From positions 2,728,001 through 2,792,000 of the forward strand of contig NZ_CP041247.1 in NCBI RefSeq assembly GCF_006711645.1: a DNA stretch of 64,000 nt, read 5' to 3'. Below the pieces are notes generated by a model, which had not been told where the DNA came from, ran no database searches, and saw only the letters and a program-made list of their open reading frames with translations. The DNA comes from Klebsiella electrica (GTDB lineage Bacteria; Pseudomonadota; Gammaproteobacteria; Enterobacterales; Enterobacteriaceae). Shown one piece after another: positions 31,089-40,920 of this stretch. A program made the translations under genes and the position numbers. Position 1 is the first letter of the stretch. Each line of letters starts with the position of its first letter.

Positions 31089-31553
31089 ATGAATATAACA
31101 AAAGCAAATCTGAAAGATCTCCCCACCCTCCTCGACATTCAGAAAGAGGCCTACCTGGCTGAAGCGGATATCTATTCTGACTACGCGATCCCACCGTTAA
31201 CTGAAACCCTTATTGATTTTACCCAAGCGCTGTCCAGTAGCGTGGTGCTCAAGGCAGAGCTGGAGGGGGTTGCGGTGGCCTCGGTGCGCGCCAGGCTGAA
31301 AGGTGAAATCTGCGAAATCGGGCGTCTCAGCGTCAGTCCACACTATCAAAAAAGAGGCATCGGTCGTTCACTGCTGCTGGCTTGTGAAGCCCTTTTCCCC
31401 TCATCACGTTATTGTGAGCTGTTTACCGGCTCGCGAAGTGAGGCCAATATACGGTTGTATGAAAGTTTAGGTTACCGTCGTATCAGAACCGACGTACTGT
31501 CCCGCAAAGTCACATTGATTTATTTGAGAAAAGTTTTACCGGGAACATATTAA
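31089..31553 (+). CDS. GNAT-family acetyltransferase
   Basis: This is a 154-residue GNAT protein. The acetyl-CoA loop is SPHYQKRGIGRSLLLACE near residue 90, and the C-terminal NIRLYESLGYRRI is the usual last helix-strand. I use ATG 31089; an in-frame GTG lies at 31074, and neither has a clear ribosome-binding site. It is most like small-molecule N-acetyltransferases; substrate unknown. It sits alone on the plus strand with its own terminator. Confidence 0.82.
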   Translation: MNITKANLKDLPTLLDIQKEAYLAEADIYSDYAIPPLTETLIDFTQALSSSVVLKAELEGVAVASVRARLKGEICEIGRLSVSPHYQKRGIGRSLLLACEALFPSSRYCELFTGSRSEANIRLYESLGYRRIRTDVLSRKVTLIYLRKVLPGTY

Positions 31554-31681
31554 TAATAGCGGCTCGCCCGAATGCGCAAACGTTCAGATGTACTGGCGCA
31601 AACGAGGCGCTTCGCGGGCGAATCGAAGGCTTAACCTGACAACAAATCTGAGAGGACAGACAACTTCGCGGAAAACCCCGT

Positions 31682-31709
31682 CAATCAAGGACATCCTTGA
31701 TTGCTTTTT
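31682..31709 (+). terminator. Terminator after the acetyltransferase
   Basis: CAATCAAGG (31682-31690) pairs perfectly with CCTTGATTG (31695-31703) around a 4-base loop, followed by CTTTTT. Confidence 0.85.
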
Positions 31710-31720
31710 AGCTGACGACA

Positions 31721-31748
31721 ACAGAGGGGAAATCATATTCCCCTCTGT
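31721..31748. terminator. Strong stem-loop downstream of the binding-protein gene
   Basis: An 11-base perfect stem (ACAGAGGGGAA and TTCCCCTCTGT, 6-base loop) lies about 70 bases beyond the stop of the minus-strand binding-protein gene. Neither side has a T-run, so it may instead protect the 3' end of the message. Confidence 0.5.
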
Positions 31749-31816
31749 CAGCGACTTCAGTCCGGTAAAAGAGCCTGCAGGCTGCTCTGCGGTCGGTAGC
31801 CGAGCGCAAAAAGCGA

Positions 31817-32599
31817 TTATTTGATGCTCACATCAATCCCCGGGAAGTATTTGGCCGCCAGACGAGTGATGGTGCCGTCAGCGCGAACCTTGTCGATTGC
31901 CGCGTCGAGCTGTTTTTTGATCGCCTCGTCGCCTTTGCGCAGGCCGTAGCCGATCCCGCTGCCGAGAATCGTATCGTCAGCCACCGGTTTGCCGATAAAG
32001 CCAAAGCCTTTACCCTGCGGTTTGCTGAGGAAACCGGCCTGCCCGGCGGCAGACATCACCAGCGAAGCATCGATCCGGCCGTTGAGCAGATCCGCCCACG
32101 CCATATTTTGATCTTTGTAGGACACCACCGTCACGCCGTGCTTCTCCCAGTGCTCTTTGGCAAAGGTTTCCTGAATCGACCCTTGCAGCACACCGATGGT
32201 TTTGCCTTTCAACCCTTCCGGGGTAGCCGTCATGCCGCTATCGGCTTTACCGACCAGTTGCGAGGGAATGCGATAAATCGGCTGCGTAAAATCGATGCTT
32301 TTGCGCCGCTGTTCAGTGATATTCATCGCCGAGTTAATGGCGTCGAACTTTTTCGCCACCAGCCCCGGGATCAGCGCATCAAACGACGTCTCCACCCAAC
32401 TGCATTTCAGCTCGGCCGCCTGGCAAATGGCGTTGCCGAGGTCGATATCAAAACCTTCCAGCTCCCCAGCCGTGTTGCGGCTTTCAAACGGTGGATACTC
32501 CGCTTCCACGCCGTAGCGCAGTTCGTCGGCGGCAAACGCAGAGAAGGCAGACATCATCCCCAAAGCGAGGGTAAGAGCGGTAATTTTCATCTTCATCAT
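31817..32599 (-). CDS. Amino-acid ABC transporter binding protein
   Basis: This 260-residue family 3 solute-binding protein has a signal peptide cleaved after SAFA (near residue 23). The mature protein begins LRYGVEAEYPPFESRNTAGELEGFDIDLGNAIC, the hallmark of the HisJ/ArgT group; FDALIPGLVAKKFDAI and NITEQRRKSIDF(T)QPIY follow. These bind basic or other polar amino acids. No permease gene is adjacent. Its start is 8 bases after the aminotransferase stop, so the two form an operon and probably share a substrate. Confidence 0.88.
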   Translation of the reverse strand: MMKMKITALTLALGMMSAFSAFAADELRYGVEAEYPPFESRNTAGELEGFDIDLGNAICQAAELKCSWVETSFDALIPGLVAKKFDAINSAMNITEQRRKSIDFTQPIYRIPSQLVGKADSGMTATPEGLKGKTIGVLQGSIQETFAKEHWEKHGVTVVSYKDQNMAWADLLNGRIDASLVMSAAGQAGFLSKPQGKGFGFIGKPVADDTILGSGIGYGLRKGDEAIKKQLDAAIDKVRADGTITRLAAKYFPGIDVSIK

Positions 32600-32607
32600 G
32601 GGGCTCC

Positions 32608-33777
32608 TTAACGCGGCTTAACGTGACACAGTGCCTGCGCACCGGCCCGCAACGTGGCTTCATCTTTAGCAAAAGAGAGGCGAATCAATTTGTTATCAGT
32701 ACCATCCGTATAAAACGCCGACAGCGGGATCGTCGCCACGCCATAGTCGGTTATCAACCGCTTCACCATCTCGCTGTCGCTTTCATCGCTGAAATGGCTG
32801 TAGTCGGCCAGCATGAAGAAAGAGCCCGCGCTCGGCAACAGGCGGAATGGTGAATCAGCCAGCAGCTGGCGGAGTAGATCCCGCTTCTGCTGGTAGAACG
32901 AGGCCAGCGAAAGCCAGGACTGGGGATCGGTCATATGCCCGGCAAAGGCGTATTGCATCGGCGTGTCGGCGGAGAACATCAGGAACTGGTGAACCTTGCA
33001 GATCTCATCCATCAGCACCGCCGGCGCAACACAGTAGCCCACGCGCCAACCGGTCACGTGGTAGGTCTTGCCGAACGATGAGATGATGACGCTGCGCTCA
33101 GCCAGCTGAGGATGGGTCGCCATCCCGTGGTGGTGTTCACCGTCAAAAACCACGTGCTCATACACTTCGTCCGACAAAATCACGATATCGGTATTGCGCG
33201 TCAGCGCCGCCAGCTGATCTAAATCAGCGCGGGAAAAGACCTGGCCGCTGGGGTTATGCGGCGTATTGACGATAATCATCCGCGTGCGCGGGGTGATGGC
33301 GGCGCGAACGTGATCCCAGTTGACGCTAAAGTCAGGCACCGTCAGCTTGATGGCCACCGGCGTCGCCCCCTGCAAACGGACAATCGGCGCATAGCTATCG
33401 AAAGAGGGTTCGAAGTAAATAACCTCATCGCCCGGATGCACCAGCCCGCCGATAGCCGAGTAGATCCCCTGGCTGGCGCTGGCGGTAATCAGGACTTCGC
33501 GGTCTACGTCATAGCGCGTACCGTACAGGGTGGCAATCTTCCCGGCAATTCGCTCCTTCAGCTCTGGCAGGCCGGTCATCGGCGCATACTGGTTATGCCC
33601 CTCTTCCATCGCCCGCGTGACTCCGGCAACCAGCCGGGCATCGCAGGCAAAATTCGGCGCGCCCTGAGAAAGGTTGATGGCATGGTGCTGAGCGGAAAGT
33701 TGACCGATCACGGTAAAAATGGTCGTGCCGACATCCGGCAGTTTGGAGCGCGTAGTCAGCGGGGAACGGAGACTCAT
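32608..33777 (-). CDS. PLP-dependent aminotransferase (YbdL-like)
   Basis: This is a 389-residue class I/II aminotransferase. The cofactor lysine is in SSFGKTYHVTGWRVGY; INLSQGAPNF, NTPHNPSGQVF and the phosphate-binding SASQGIYSAIGG are visible. It most resembles YbdL, the methionine aminotransferase of E. coli, but the true ybdL lies elsewhere, so this is a paralogue. It is transcribed ahead of the amino-acid binding protein gene. Confidence 0.86.
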   Translation of the reverse strand: MSLRSPLTTRSKLPDVGTTIFTVIGQLSAQHHAINLSQGAPNFACDARLVAGVTRAMEEGHNQYAPMTGLPELKERIAGKIATLYGTRYDVDREVLITASASQGIYSAIGGLVHPGDEVIYFEPSFDSYAPIVRLQGATPVAIKLTVPDFSVNWDHVRAAITPRTRMIIVNTPHNPSGQVFSRADLDQLAALTRNTDIVILSDEVYEHVVFDGEHHHGMATHPQLAERSVIISSFGKTYHVTGWRVGYCVAPAVLMDEICKVHQFLMFSADTPMQYAFAGHMTDPQSWLSLASFYQQKRDLLRQLLADSPFRLLPSAGSFFMLADYSHFSDESDSEMVKRLITDYGVATIPLSAFYTDGTDNKLIRLSFAKDEATLRAGAQALCHVKPR

Positions 33778-34002
33778 AGTTAATCCTTTCTCATTTTATT
33801 TGCATAACCATTCAATCCAATGCATTCCCCGGCGACAACCGAATTGTTGTCATAGTAGCCATGCATTTTGCTCATACCTTGAGAAAAGAGACGGCCAGCC
33901 CGGCCATTGATATTCCCCGGACGGGCAATACAGGGCGCGTCCGGGAACGGCGCTGTCAGCTCCGGCAGCCGCGGACCGTTCGGGCCATTCTCAACGCGGG
34001 GG

Positions 34003-34138
34003 TCAGGATGGTCGGCAGGCCGACATAATTAGCCAGATCCCCAGCGCCAGCACGTTGTCCTTGAATTTTTGCGGGTCGATAAATACCGGGTCCCATTCGC
34101 GGAACAAAGCAGGCATACTGTCCATGATCAAAATGCAT
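34003..34138 (-). pseudogene. Possible gene remnant divergent from the LysR gene
   Basis: ATG 34125 opens a 40-residue frame (MDSMPALFREWDPVFIDPQ, then KFKDNVLALGIWL) that reaches a stop at 34003. Another minus-strand frame covers the same DNA and continues NYVGLPTILTPAL. The switch of plausible coding between frames suggests a frameshifted and truncated gene, once controlled by the adjacent LysR regulator. I do not recognise the family. The rest of the 33778-34151 gap shows nothing else. Confidence 0.3.
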
Positions 34139-34151
34139 AGCTGGAGATGAG

Positions 34152-35000
34152 ATGTCGCGAAGCGCCCTGCCTTTTCATGCCGTGGAAACCTTTCTGGTCA
34201 CCGCCAGGCACCTTAACTTAACCCATGCCGCGCGCGAGCTCTGCCTGACTCAGGGCGCCGTCAGCCGCCAGATAGCGGCGCTGGAGGCGTGGTTTGGTTT
34301 CCCGCTTTTTGCCCGCCACGCGCGCGGGCTGCATCTTTCGCCGCAGGGCAGCGCGCTCTATCCCGAGCTGCAATCTGCCTTCGGCCATCTGCTCGCGGTA
34401 GCGGAGCAGGCTCGTCAACAGCAGACCGTGGTGCGCCTGAAGGCGCCGACCTGCGCCATTCGCTGGCTGGTTCCCCGGTTGGTCAGCATCGAGCGGCGTC
34501 ACCCGGAACTGCAAATCGCCCTGACCACCACCACGGAACACGGCGTCAATTTCAGGACCGAACCCTATGACGCCGCCATCGTCTTCGGGACTCACCACAG
34601 CGTCGGCGATCTGCTGTTTGAAGAGGCGCTGACGCCGGTCAGCAGCGCGGCCCTGACCGGCGACAACAGGCTGAACGACGTCACTTTTTTGCACCCGACC
34701 CGCGATAAGACCGACTGGTCGCTATGGCTGGCGGCATCCTCCCCGGACGCCCCGCCGCCAATGCGTAAAAACCAGCACTTCGATACCATGGATCTGGCGA
34801 TTACCGCTGCCATGCAGGGGCTGGGCGTCGCCATGGCTGACGCCACTCTGGTGGCTGAAGATGTGCGCGCCGGCCGTCTGGTGCGCCCTTTCGCCTTCAG
34901 CGTAAAAACCGGCGCCAGCTACCGGCTGGTGGTCCGCAGTTCGCAGAGCAAAGCCGACGGTCTGGCGCGGTTTCGGGAGGAGCTGGTTAATCCAGCGTAA
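34152..35000 (+). CDS. LysR-family regulator (GcvA-like)
   Basis: This 282-residue regulator has an N-terminal winged helix (FLVTARHLNLTHAARELCLTQGAVSRQIAALEAWFG) and a C-terminal co-inducer domain. The opening pattern ALPFHAVETFLVTARH and overall length place it in the GcvA/AmpR branch. ATG 34152 follows GGAG. It is convergent with the carboxylesterase gene, overlapping it by 14 bases. Its divergent neighbour appears decayed, so its target is unknown. Confidence 0.85.
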   Translation: MSRSALPFHAVETFLVTARHLNLTHAARELCLTQGAVSRQIAALEAWFGFPLFARHARGLHLSPQGSALYPELQSAFGHLLAVAEQARQQQTVVRLKAPTCAIRWLVPRLVSIERRHPELQIALTTTTEHGVNFRTEPYDAAIVFGTHHSVGDLLFEEALTPVSSAALTGDNRLNDVTFLHPTRDKTDWSLWLAASSPDAPPPMRKNQHFDTMDLAITAAMQGLGVAMADATLVAEDVRAGRLVRPFAFSVKTGASYRLVVRSSQSKADGLARFREELVNPA

Positions 35001-36495
35001 CGTGGTGGCGCATCACCCGGCGAAACAGCGCCAGCCGGGCGCGCATAAAGCGGTTTTCCAGCTTAAACCCGGCCCGTTTATGGAGCCCGATGCGCAGCAA
35101 ACGATCGCGCCCGCGCAGGCTGGCGGGCCAGCGTACCACCCCCGGCAGTTCGCTGCAGCGATGCCCGGCAAGGCGGGCGAAGTTCGCCCAGTAATCGGCG
35201 ACCTGAGCAGCAAACGCGCGGTCTTCCTCGCTGGCGTAGGTGCGCACCGGCTCGGCCAGGGTGAGCGTGTCAAACGCATAAGGCACTTCGTCGCCGTGCC
35301 ACGCCCCGTGCGGACAGCTTTCCTCGGCACCGTGGGGAACATAGTCAAACCAGTAGCGCCAGCACGGCTGACCGACCCGCTGCTGGGCCTGCATCACCAC
35401 GTAGCCCAGCGTGGTGAAGGCCATATCGCGGCACACTTCGCGCCCCAGATTCTCATCCCCCTTCACGCCGGGATAGAGCAGTTTGATCAGCCCAAGGCCA
35501 AAGCGCCGCTCGCGGCGCAGTTTTTGGATCTGCCCGGCGATATCGACGCCAAACACCGCCATCACGCTGGCCTCGTCGCTGTTAGAGCCAACCATCACCG
35601 GCATCGGATGCTGTCGACCGGCAAAAAAGACCTCCAGCATCGACTGCGGTAGCACCGCATCGCCGACGATTGGCGCCGGCCCGGTATTCAGCGGCGCGGT
35701 CAGCGACCAGAACGCCTGCGCCGGAATCGCCCGCAGCTGCGCGGCGCTGGCCTGCGGCAACGAGAAGTGTTCCGCCAGCAAACGCCCTTTCTCCAGCGCT
35801 TTTTCTCGCGGCAGATCCGGCAGCGTATAGCCGCTCTGAATGATGGCTTTATGGAACAGGCCGCGGGATTTCGGCGATACCATCAGCGAGAGCACGCTGC
35901 GCGCCCCGGCCGACTCACCAAACAGGGTGACGTTGGTAGCGTCGCCGCCAAAAGCGTGAATGTTATCCTGCACCCATTGCAGCGCGGCGATTTGGTCAAG
36001 GAGGGCAAAATTATACACCCGCTCGCCATCTTCCCCTTCCAGCGCCGGATGGGCGAAGAACCCGAGATGACCCAGCCGATAGTTGACGGTCACCACCACC
36101 ACGTCGCGGGCCGCCAGCGCTTTGCCATCGTAAGGCGGCAGGCTACCGGCGCCGATGGTAAACCCGCCGCCATGCAGCCAGACCATGACCGGTAGCGGCT
36201 GAGTACGCCCGGCGGGCGCCCAGACGTTGAGGTAGAGACAATCTTCCGAAAAGCGACCGGGATCGCCGCCGCCCAGCTCACGGCAGTACTCAATATCCTG
36301 CCAGCTGGCGGCGGAGAAGGTATCGGCCTGGCGCACGCCCTGCCAGCGCGCGGGCGGTTGCGGCGCGCGCCAGCGAAGATCGCCGACCGGCGGCGCGGCG
36401 AAGGGAATGCCGCGCCAGAGATGAATGCCCTGTTCAGTGATACCGGATAACGTCCCCTGCCGGGTTTTGACCAGTGGGGTGGACGGGTTCTGCAT
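34987..36495 (-). CDS. Type-B carboxylesterase
   Basis: This 502-residue alpha/beta-hydrolase hydrolyses carboxylic esters. The family signature EDCLYLNVW is at residues 84-92, the oxyanion-hole motif HGGGF at 108-112, the nucleophile Ser195 in GESAG, the acid probably in SNSDEAS, and the catalytic His in HGAWHGDEVPYAF. ATG 36495, after AGG, was chosen over an upstream in-frame codon. No signal peptide is seen, so it should be cytoplasmic. It starts about 70 bases after the ydcJ stop, on the same strand. Confidence 0.9.
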   Translation of the reverse strand: MQNPSTPLVKTRQGTLSGITEQGIHLWRGIPFAAPPVGDLRWRAPQPPARWQGVRQADTFSAASWQDIEYCRELGGGDPGRFSEDCLYLNVWAPAGRTQPLPVMVWLHGGGFTIGAGSLPPYDGKALAARDVVVVTVNYRLGHLGFFAHPALEGEDGERVYNFALLDQIAALQWVQDNIHAFGGDATNVTLFGESAGARSVLSLMVSPKSRGLFHKAIIQSGYTLPDLPREKALEKGRLLAEHFSLPQASAAQLRAIPAQAFWSLTAPLNTGPAPIVGDAVLPQSMLEVFFAGRQHPMPVMVGSNSDEASVMAVFGVDIAGQIQKLRRERRFGLGLIKLLYPGVKGDENLGREVCRDMAFTTLGYVVMQAQQRVGQPCWRYWFDYVPHGAEESCPHGAWHGDEVPYAFDTLTLAEPVRTYASEEDRAFAAQVADYWANFARLAGHRCSELPGVVRWPASLRGRDRLLRIGLHKRAGFKLENRFMRARLALFRRVMRHHVTLD

Positions 36496-36563
36496 GACCT
36501 GCTTCCTTTTACTGACGGTCTTACTGACTGTCGTCAATGATTCATGTCAGCAGAGTACCGGTT

Positions 36564-37907
36564 TCAGAGCAGACCGCAACGGCGTTTACTGCGCTCCTCC
36601 GCCTGTTGATAGAGGGCAAACTCATCGAGTACCGGGCAACCCAACGCCGTTTCAAAGGCGTCACGGCTGGCATTGCCGTGGCTGCGGGCCTGAGTTTCAT
36701 TGCCGAGATTCGACTGGAAAATTCCTGCCGCGCTCACCGGTAAAAAATCTTCATAAATAATCGGTTGCGCCACCACCCAGCCGCGTTCGATCAACGGCTG
36801 CGGATCGTCGCCGGGGCCAAAGGCATGGCGATGGGCTTCCCCGGCGGGGGTCAGACGATAGCGGAACCACGCCAGCCCCTGCTGACGCAGCAGAAACTCA
36901 CTGTCCGGAAACTGGCTGAATACCTCCTGCAGATGGCGCTGATGGTTGAGGTTGTCTTTGCCAACGCCAGCCTCGCTCAGCAAGCGATCGTACAGCGCCC
37001 GGCCTTTTGCCGTCAGCGCAATCCCGCGTTGCTCTATTTCGCCAAAACGCGCGCTGTGGGTCCCCTGATGCTCTCCGGCAAACATCACCGGCTCTTCAAG
37101 GGCCTTAAAACTGGTCTGGCGCAGCAGAATCGGCACCTCACGACGCGGCGGCCCTTCAATCAAGGCCTTCGGCACAATTCCGCCCCCCGGCATCAGCGCC
37201 TGCACCCGGTCGATATCCAGCGTGCGCGGCGTCAGATGGTTGATATGGCAGCCGGGGAAGCAGACCACATCGGCAATCAGCCGGTGCTCATTATGCAGCG
37301 CATGATAGGTGTCGGCGTCCACCGTTGCGTGGCTGTGCCAGCGGAACGTCTCCAGCGCTTCACGGACAAATTCCCGGGCCTGCGCCGGGGAAAAGTGGCC
37401 CTGCTCTTCGTGCACCGCAATCAGTTCGCGACAACGGGGGGTAAAAATATCGCGCCGGGCGAGGATCGCCGCCGCGCGCTGGCGCAGCTCAACGTTGGCA
37501 ATCAGCTCCAGGCGCAGCAGCGAGGTAAAAATACGAAACGGATTACGCGCCAGCGCCGCATCATCAACCGGACGAAACGCGGTGGAGTGTACCGGCACGC
37601 CGGCCTGCGACAGGTCGTAATAACTGACGGGGAACATCCCCATAATGGCAAACATACGCCGCAGCGTCGCCAGTTCCTCCGCCGTGCCAACGCGGATCGC
37701 ACCGTGGCGCTCGACGTTAAGCCGCGACAGCTCATCGGCATTCGCCAGTTGCTCATGCAGTTCATGATTATGTTCCAGCACCGCCAGATTTACGTCGGCC
37801 ACCAGCTCCAGTAACGTCCCGTATTGTGGAACTTCCTGCTGGTACATTGCCGACATTGCCTGCGAAAAATTTTCCCGAATCTCATCTGCCGTGATGGTGT
37901 TCGCCAT
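36564..37907 (-). CDS. ydcJ: YdcJ, 2-oxoadipate dioxygenase/decarboxylase family
   Basis: This 447-residue DUF1338 protein has exactly the E. coli YdcJ length. The family includes HglS of Pseudomonas putida, an Fe(II) enzyme that converts 2-oxoadipate to D-2-hydroxyglutarate in lysine breakdown. Likely metal ligands are the His in NVERHGAIRVG, the His in INHLTPRTLD and the Glu in GEIEQRG. In E. coli ydcJ is next to opgD; here 6 kb of accessory genes lie between. It is divergent from pcaHG. Confidence 0.92.
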   Translation of the reverse strand: MANTITADEIRENFSQAMSAMYQQEVPQYGTLLELVADVNLAVLEHNHELHEQLANADELSRLNVERHGAIRVGTAEELATLRRMFAIMGMFPVSYYDLSQAGVPVHSTAFRPVDDAALARNPFRIFTSLLRLELIANVELRQRAAAILARRDIFTPRCRELIAVHEEQGHFSPAQAREFVREALETFRWHSHATVDADTYHALHNEHRLIADVVCFPGCHINHLTPRTLDIDRVQALMPGGGIVPKALIEGPPRREVPILLRQTSFKALEEPVMFAGEHQGTHSARFGEIEQRGIALTAKGRALYDRLLSEAGVGKDNLNHQRHLQEVFSQFPDSEFLLRQQGLAWFRYRLTPAGEAHRHAFGPGDDPQPLIERGWVVAQPIIYEDFLPVSAAGIFQSNLGNETQARSHGNASRDAFETALGCPVLDEFALYQQAEERSKRRCGLL

Positions 37908-38024
37908 GATGCCTTACCTCCAGTGAATACTTCCTGGAGTGTAGAAAAGACCGCTGGCGACGGCGGGAAGAATTTACAAATTGTGATGAGGATAACCTGC
38001 CTCTGTCATCCGGGCGGCGCTGGG

Positions 38025-38041
38025 CATAACCGTGGGTTATG
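38025..38041 (+). promoter_or_regulatory. Candidate PcaQ operator upstream of pcaHG
   Basis: CATAACC-GTG-GGTTATG is a perfect inverted repeat with 7-base arms. Its arms match the PcaQ recognition half-sites reported in rhizobia (ATAACC and GGTTA), though the spacer differs slightly. It lies about 110 bases before pcaH, upstream of a possible promoter (TTTACA 38080-38085, 17 bases, TATGAC 38103-38108), which is where LysR-type activators bind. Confidence 0.55.
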
Positions 38042-38113
38042 TAAAACGACCATTAATTTCACTTTAAATTAACAAAGCATTTACACACACTGTTTCTGGC
38101 GATATGACAATAA

Positions 38114-39507
<1,394 letters not shown>

Positions 39508-39527
39508 ATGACTTTCCGTCCGATTTT

Positions 39528-39558
39528 GCCCCGACCAGGTTCGGGGCGTCTGTTTTTT
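39528..39558 (+). terminator. Terminator of pcaHG
   Basis: GCCCCGA (39528-39534) pairs with TCGGGGC (39541-39547) and is followed shortly by six T residues. Confidence 0.88.
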
Positions 39559-39677
39559 CAGCAAAATAAAAAATTTGTAATACAAGAGGGTGAAATGTTA
39601 ATAATATTTTGCTATCAGGTTATCAAATTCCAATAACTTCGCTTGTCACCCACAGCGCTCTGTTTTTAACATCACTT

Positions 39678-40601
39678 ATGGAAAAAAATGGTCTTTTTAG
39701 TCAGCGCATTCGCTTGCGCCATCTACATACTTTCGTGGCCGTCGCTCAACAGGGAACGCTGGGGCGTGCGGCTGAAACACTCAATCTGAGCCAACCTGCG
39801 TTATCAAAAACGCTCAATGAACTGGAGCAGTTGACCGGTACGCGACTGTTCGAGCGCGGGCGACTGGGCGCCCAGCTGACGCTGGTCGGTGAACAGTTTC
39901 TCACCCATGCGGTCAAGGTCCTCGATGCGCTGAATACCGCAGGCCAGGCGCTTAACCGCAAAGAGGGGCTGAATAACGATGTGGTGCGTATCGGCGCACT
40001 CCCGACCGCCGCGTTAGGTATTCTGCCCACTGTCATCGGCCAGTTTCATAAGCAGCAAAAAGATATCACCCTGCAGGTCGCGACCATGAACAACACCATG
40101 CTGCTGGCGGGCTTAAAATCGGGAGAGATCGATATTGGGATCGGGCGCATGTCTGACCCGGAGCTGATGAGCGGCCTCAACTACGAACTGTTGTTTCTCG
40201 AATCCCTGAAGCTGGTGGTGCGCCCCGGTCATCCGCTATTGCAGGAAACCGTGACCCTCAGTCGGGTGATGGAGTGGCCGGTCGTCGTCTCCCCCAAAGG
40301 CACGATTCCGCGGCAGAATGCGGAAACGCTGCTGCAAAGTCAGGGGTGCAAAATTCCCGCCGGCTGTATCGAAACCCTCTCCGCGTCGCTCTCGCGTCAG
40401 CTGACCGTGGATTATGACTACATCTGGTTCGTCCCTTCCGGCGCGGTCAAAGACGACCTGCGCCACGGGCTGCTGACCGCCCTGCCGGTGCCCACGCAGG
40501 GCGCAGGGGAACCGATCGGTATTTTGACGCGCGTCGATGCCGCCTTCTCATCCGGCGCACAAACCTTACTCAGCGCCATTCGCAAATCCATGCCGACATG
40601 A
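39678..40601 (+). CDS. pcaQ: LysR-type regulator PcaQ
   Basis: This 307-residue LysR regulator starts SQRIRLRHLHTFVAVAQQGTLGRAAETLNLSQPALSKTLNELEQL, the N-terminal pattern of the PcaQ group that activates pca genes with beta-carboxymuconate-type inducers. I use ATG 39678; the frame extends upstream only into AT-rich intergenic DNA. No good ribosome-binding site precedes it. It lies directly after pcaHG on the same strand and probably acts at the inverted repeat 38025-38041. Confidence 0.87.
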   Translation: MEKNGLFSQRIRLRHLHTFVAVAQQGTLGRAAETLNLSQPALSKTLNELEQLTGTRLFERGRLGAQLTLVGEQFLTHAVKVLDALNTAGQALNRKEGLNNDVVRIGALPTAALGILPTVIGQFHKQQKDITLQVATMNNTMLLAGLKSGEIDIGIGRMSDPELMSGLNYELLFLESLKLVVRPGHPLLQETVTLSRVMEWPVVVSPKGTIPRQNAETLLQSQGCKIPAGCIETLSASLSRQLTVDYDYIWFVPSGAVKDDLRHGLLTALPVPTQGAGEPIGILTRVDAAFSSGAQTLLSAIRKSMPT

Positions 40602-40920
40602 TCAACGCCGGATATGGCACCTGACGCCCTGTCCGGCCCTTCTCCGCCCAGCTTTCTCGCCAGCCATCAGGCTTTTGACCGCCGTTGCCAGGCAGGAAGA
40701 TCAGCGTGCTAATCAATTAATGCGGTATTGTTTATTAACAATTGCGCAAACTTCATTAACAGATTTATCATTACTTCGATTTCACCAAATGGTTCATTCG
40801 AAATCAATAGCACCTGTGAATGCCGCTAACATGAAAGCACATTCCACTTCACTCAAAAGCACCCGCGTATTTTTTGATTCATTTGGTTCGCATCTGAGAA
40901 CGGATGGTTAAGGAGACAAA
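40602..40920 (+). promoter_or_regulatory. Upstream region of the PQQ dehydrogenase
   Basis: This 319-base gap becomes AT-rich from about 40700 and must contain the promoter of the dehydrogenase gene, which has a good AAGGAG site just before its ATG. I see no copy of the CATAACC/GGTTATG repeat here. Confidence 0.4.

Noticed and set aside
33781..33990. A 70-codon minus-strand frame leading into the aminotransferase gene
   Set aside because: It has no start codon signal and covers the probable promoter of the aminotransferase.
36765..37814. A 349-codon plus-strand frame opposite ydcJ
   Set aside because: It is antisense to a full-length conserved gene and its translation is rich in R, H and Q as expected of a shadow.
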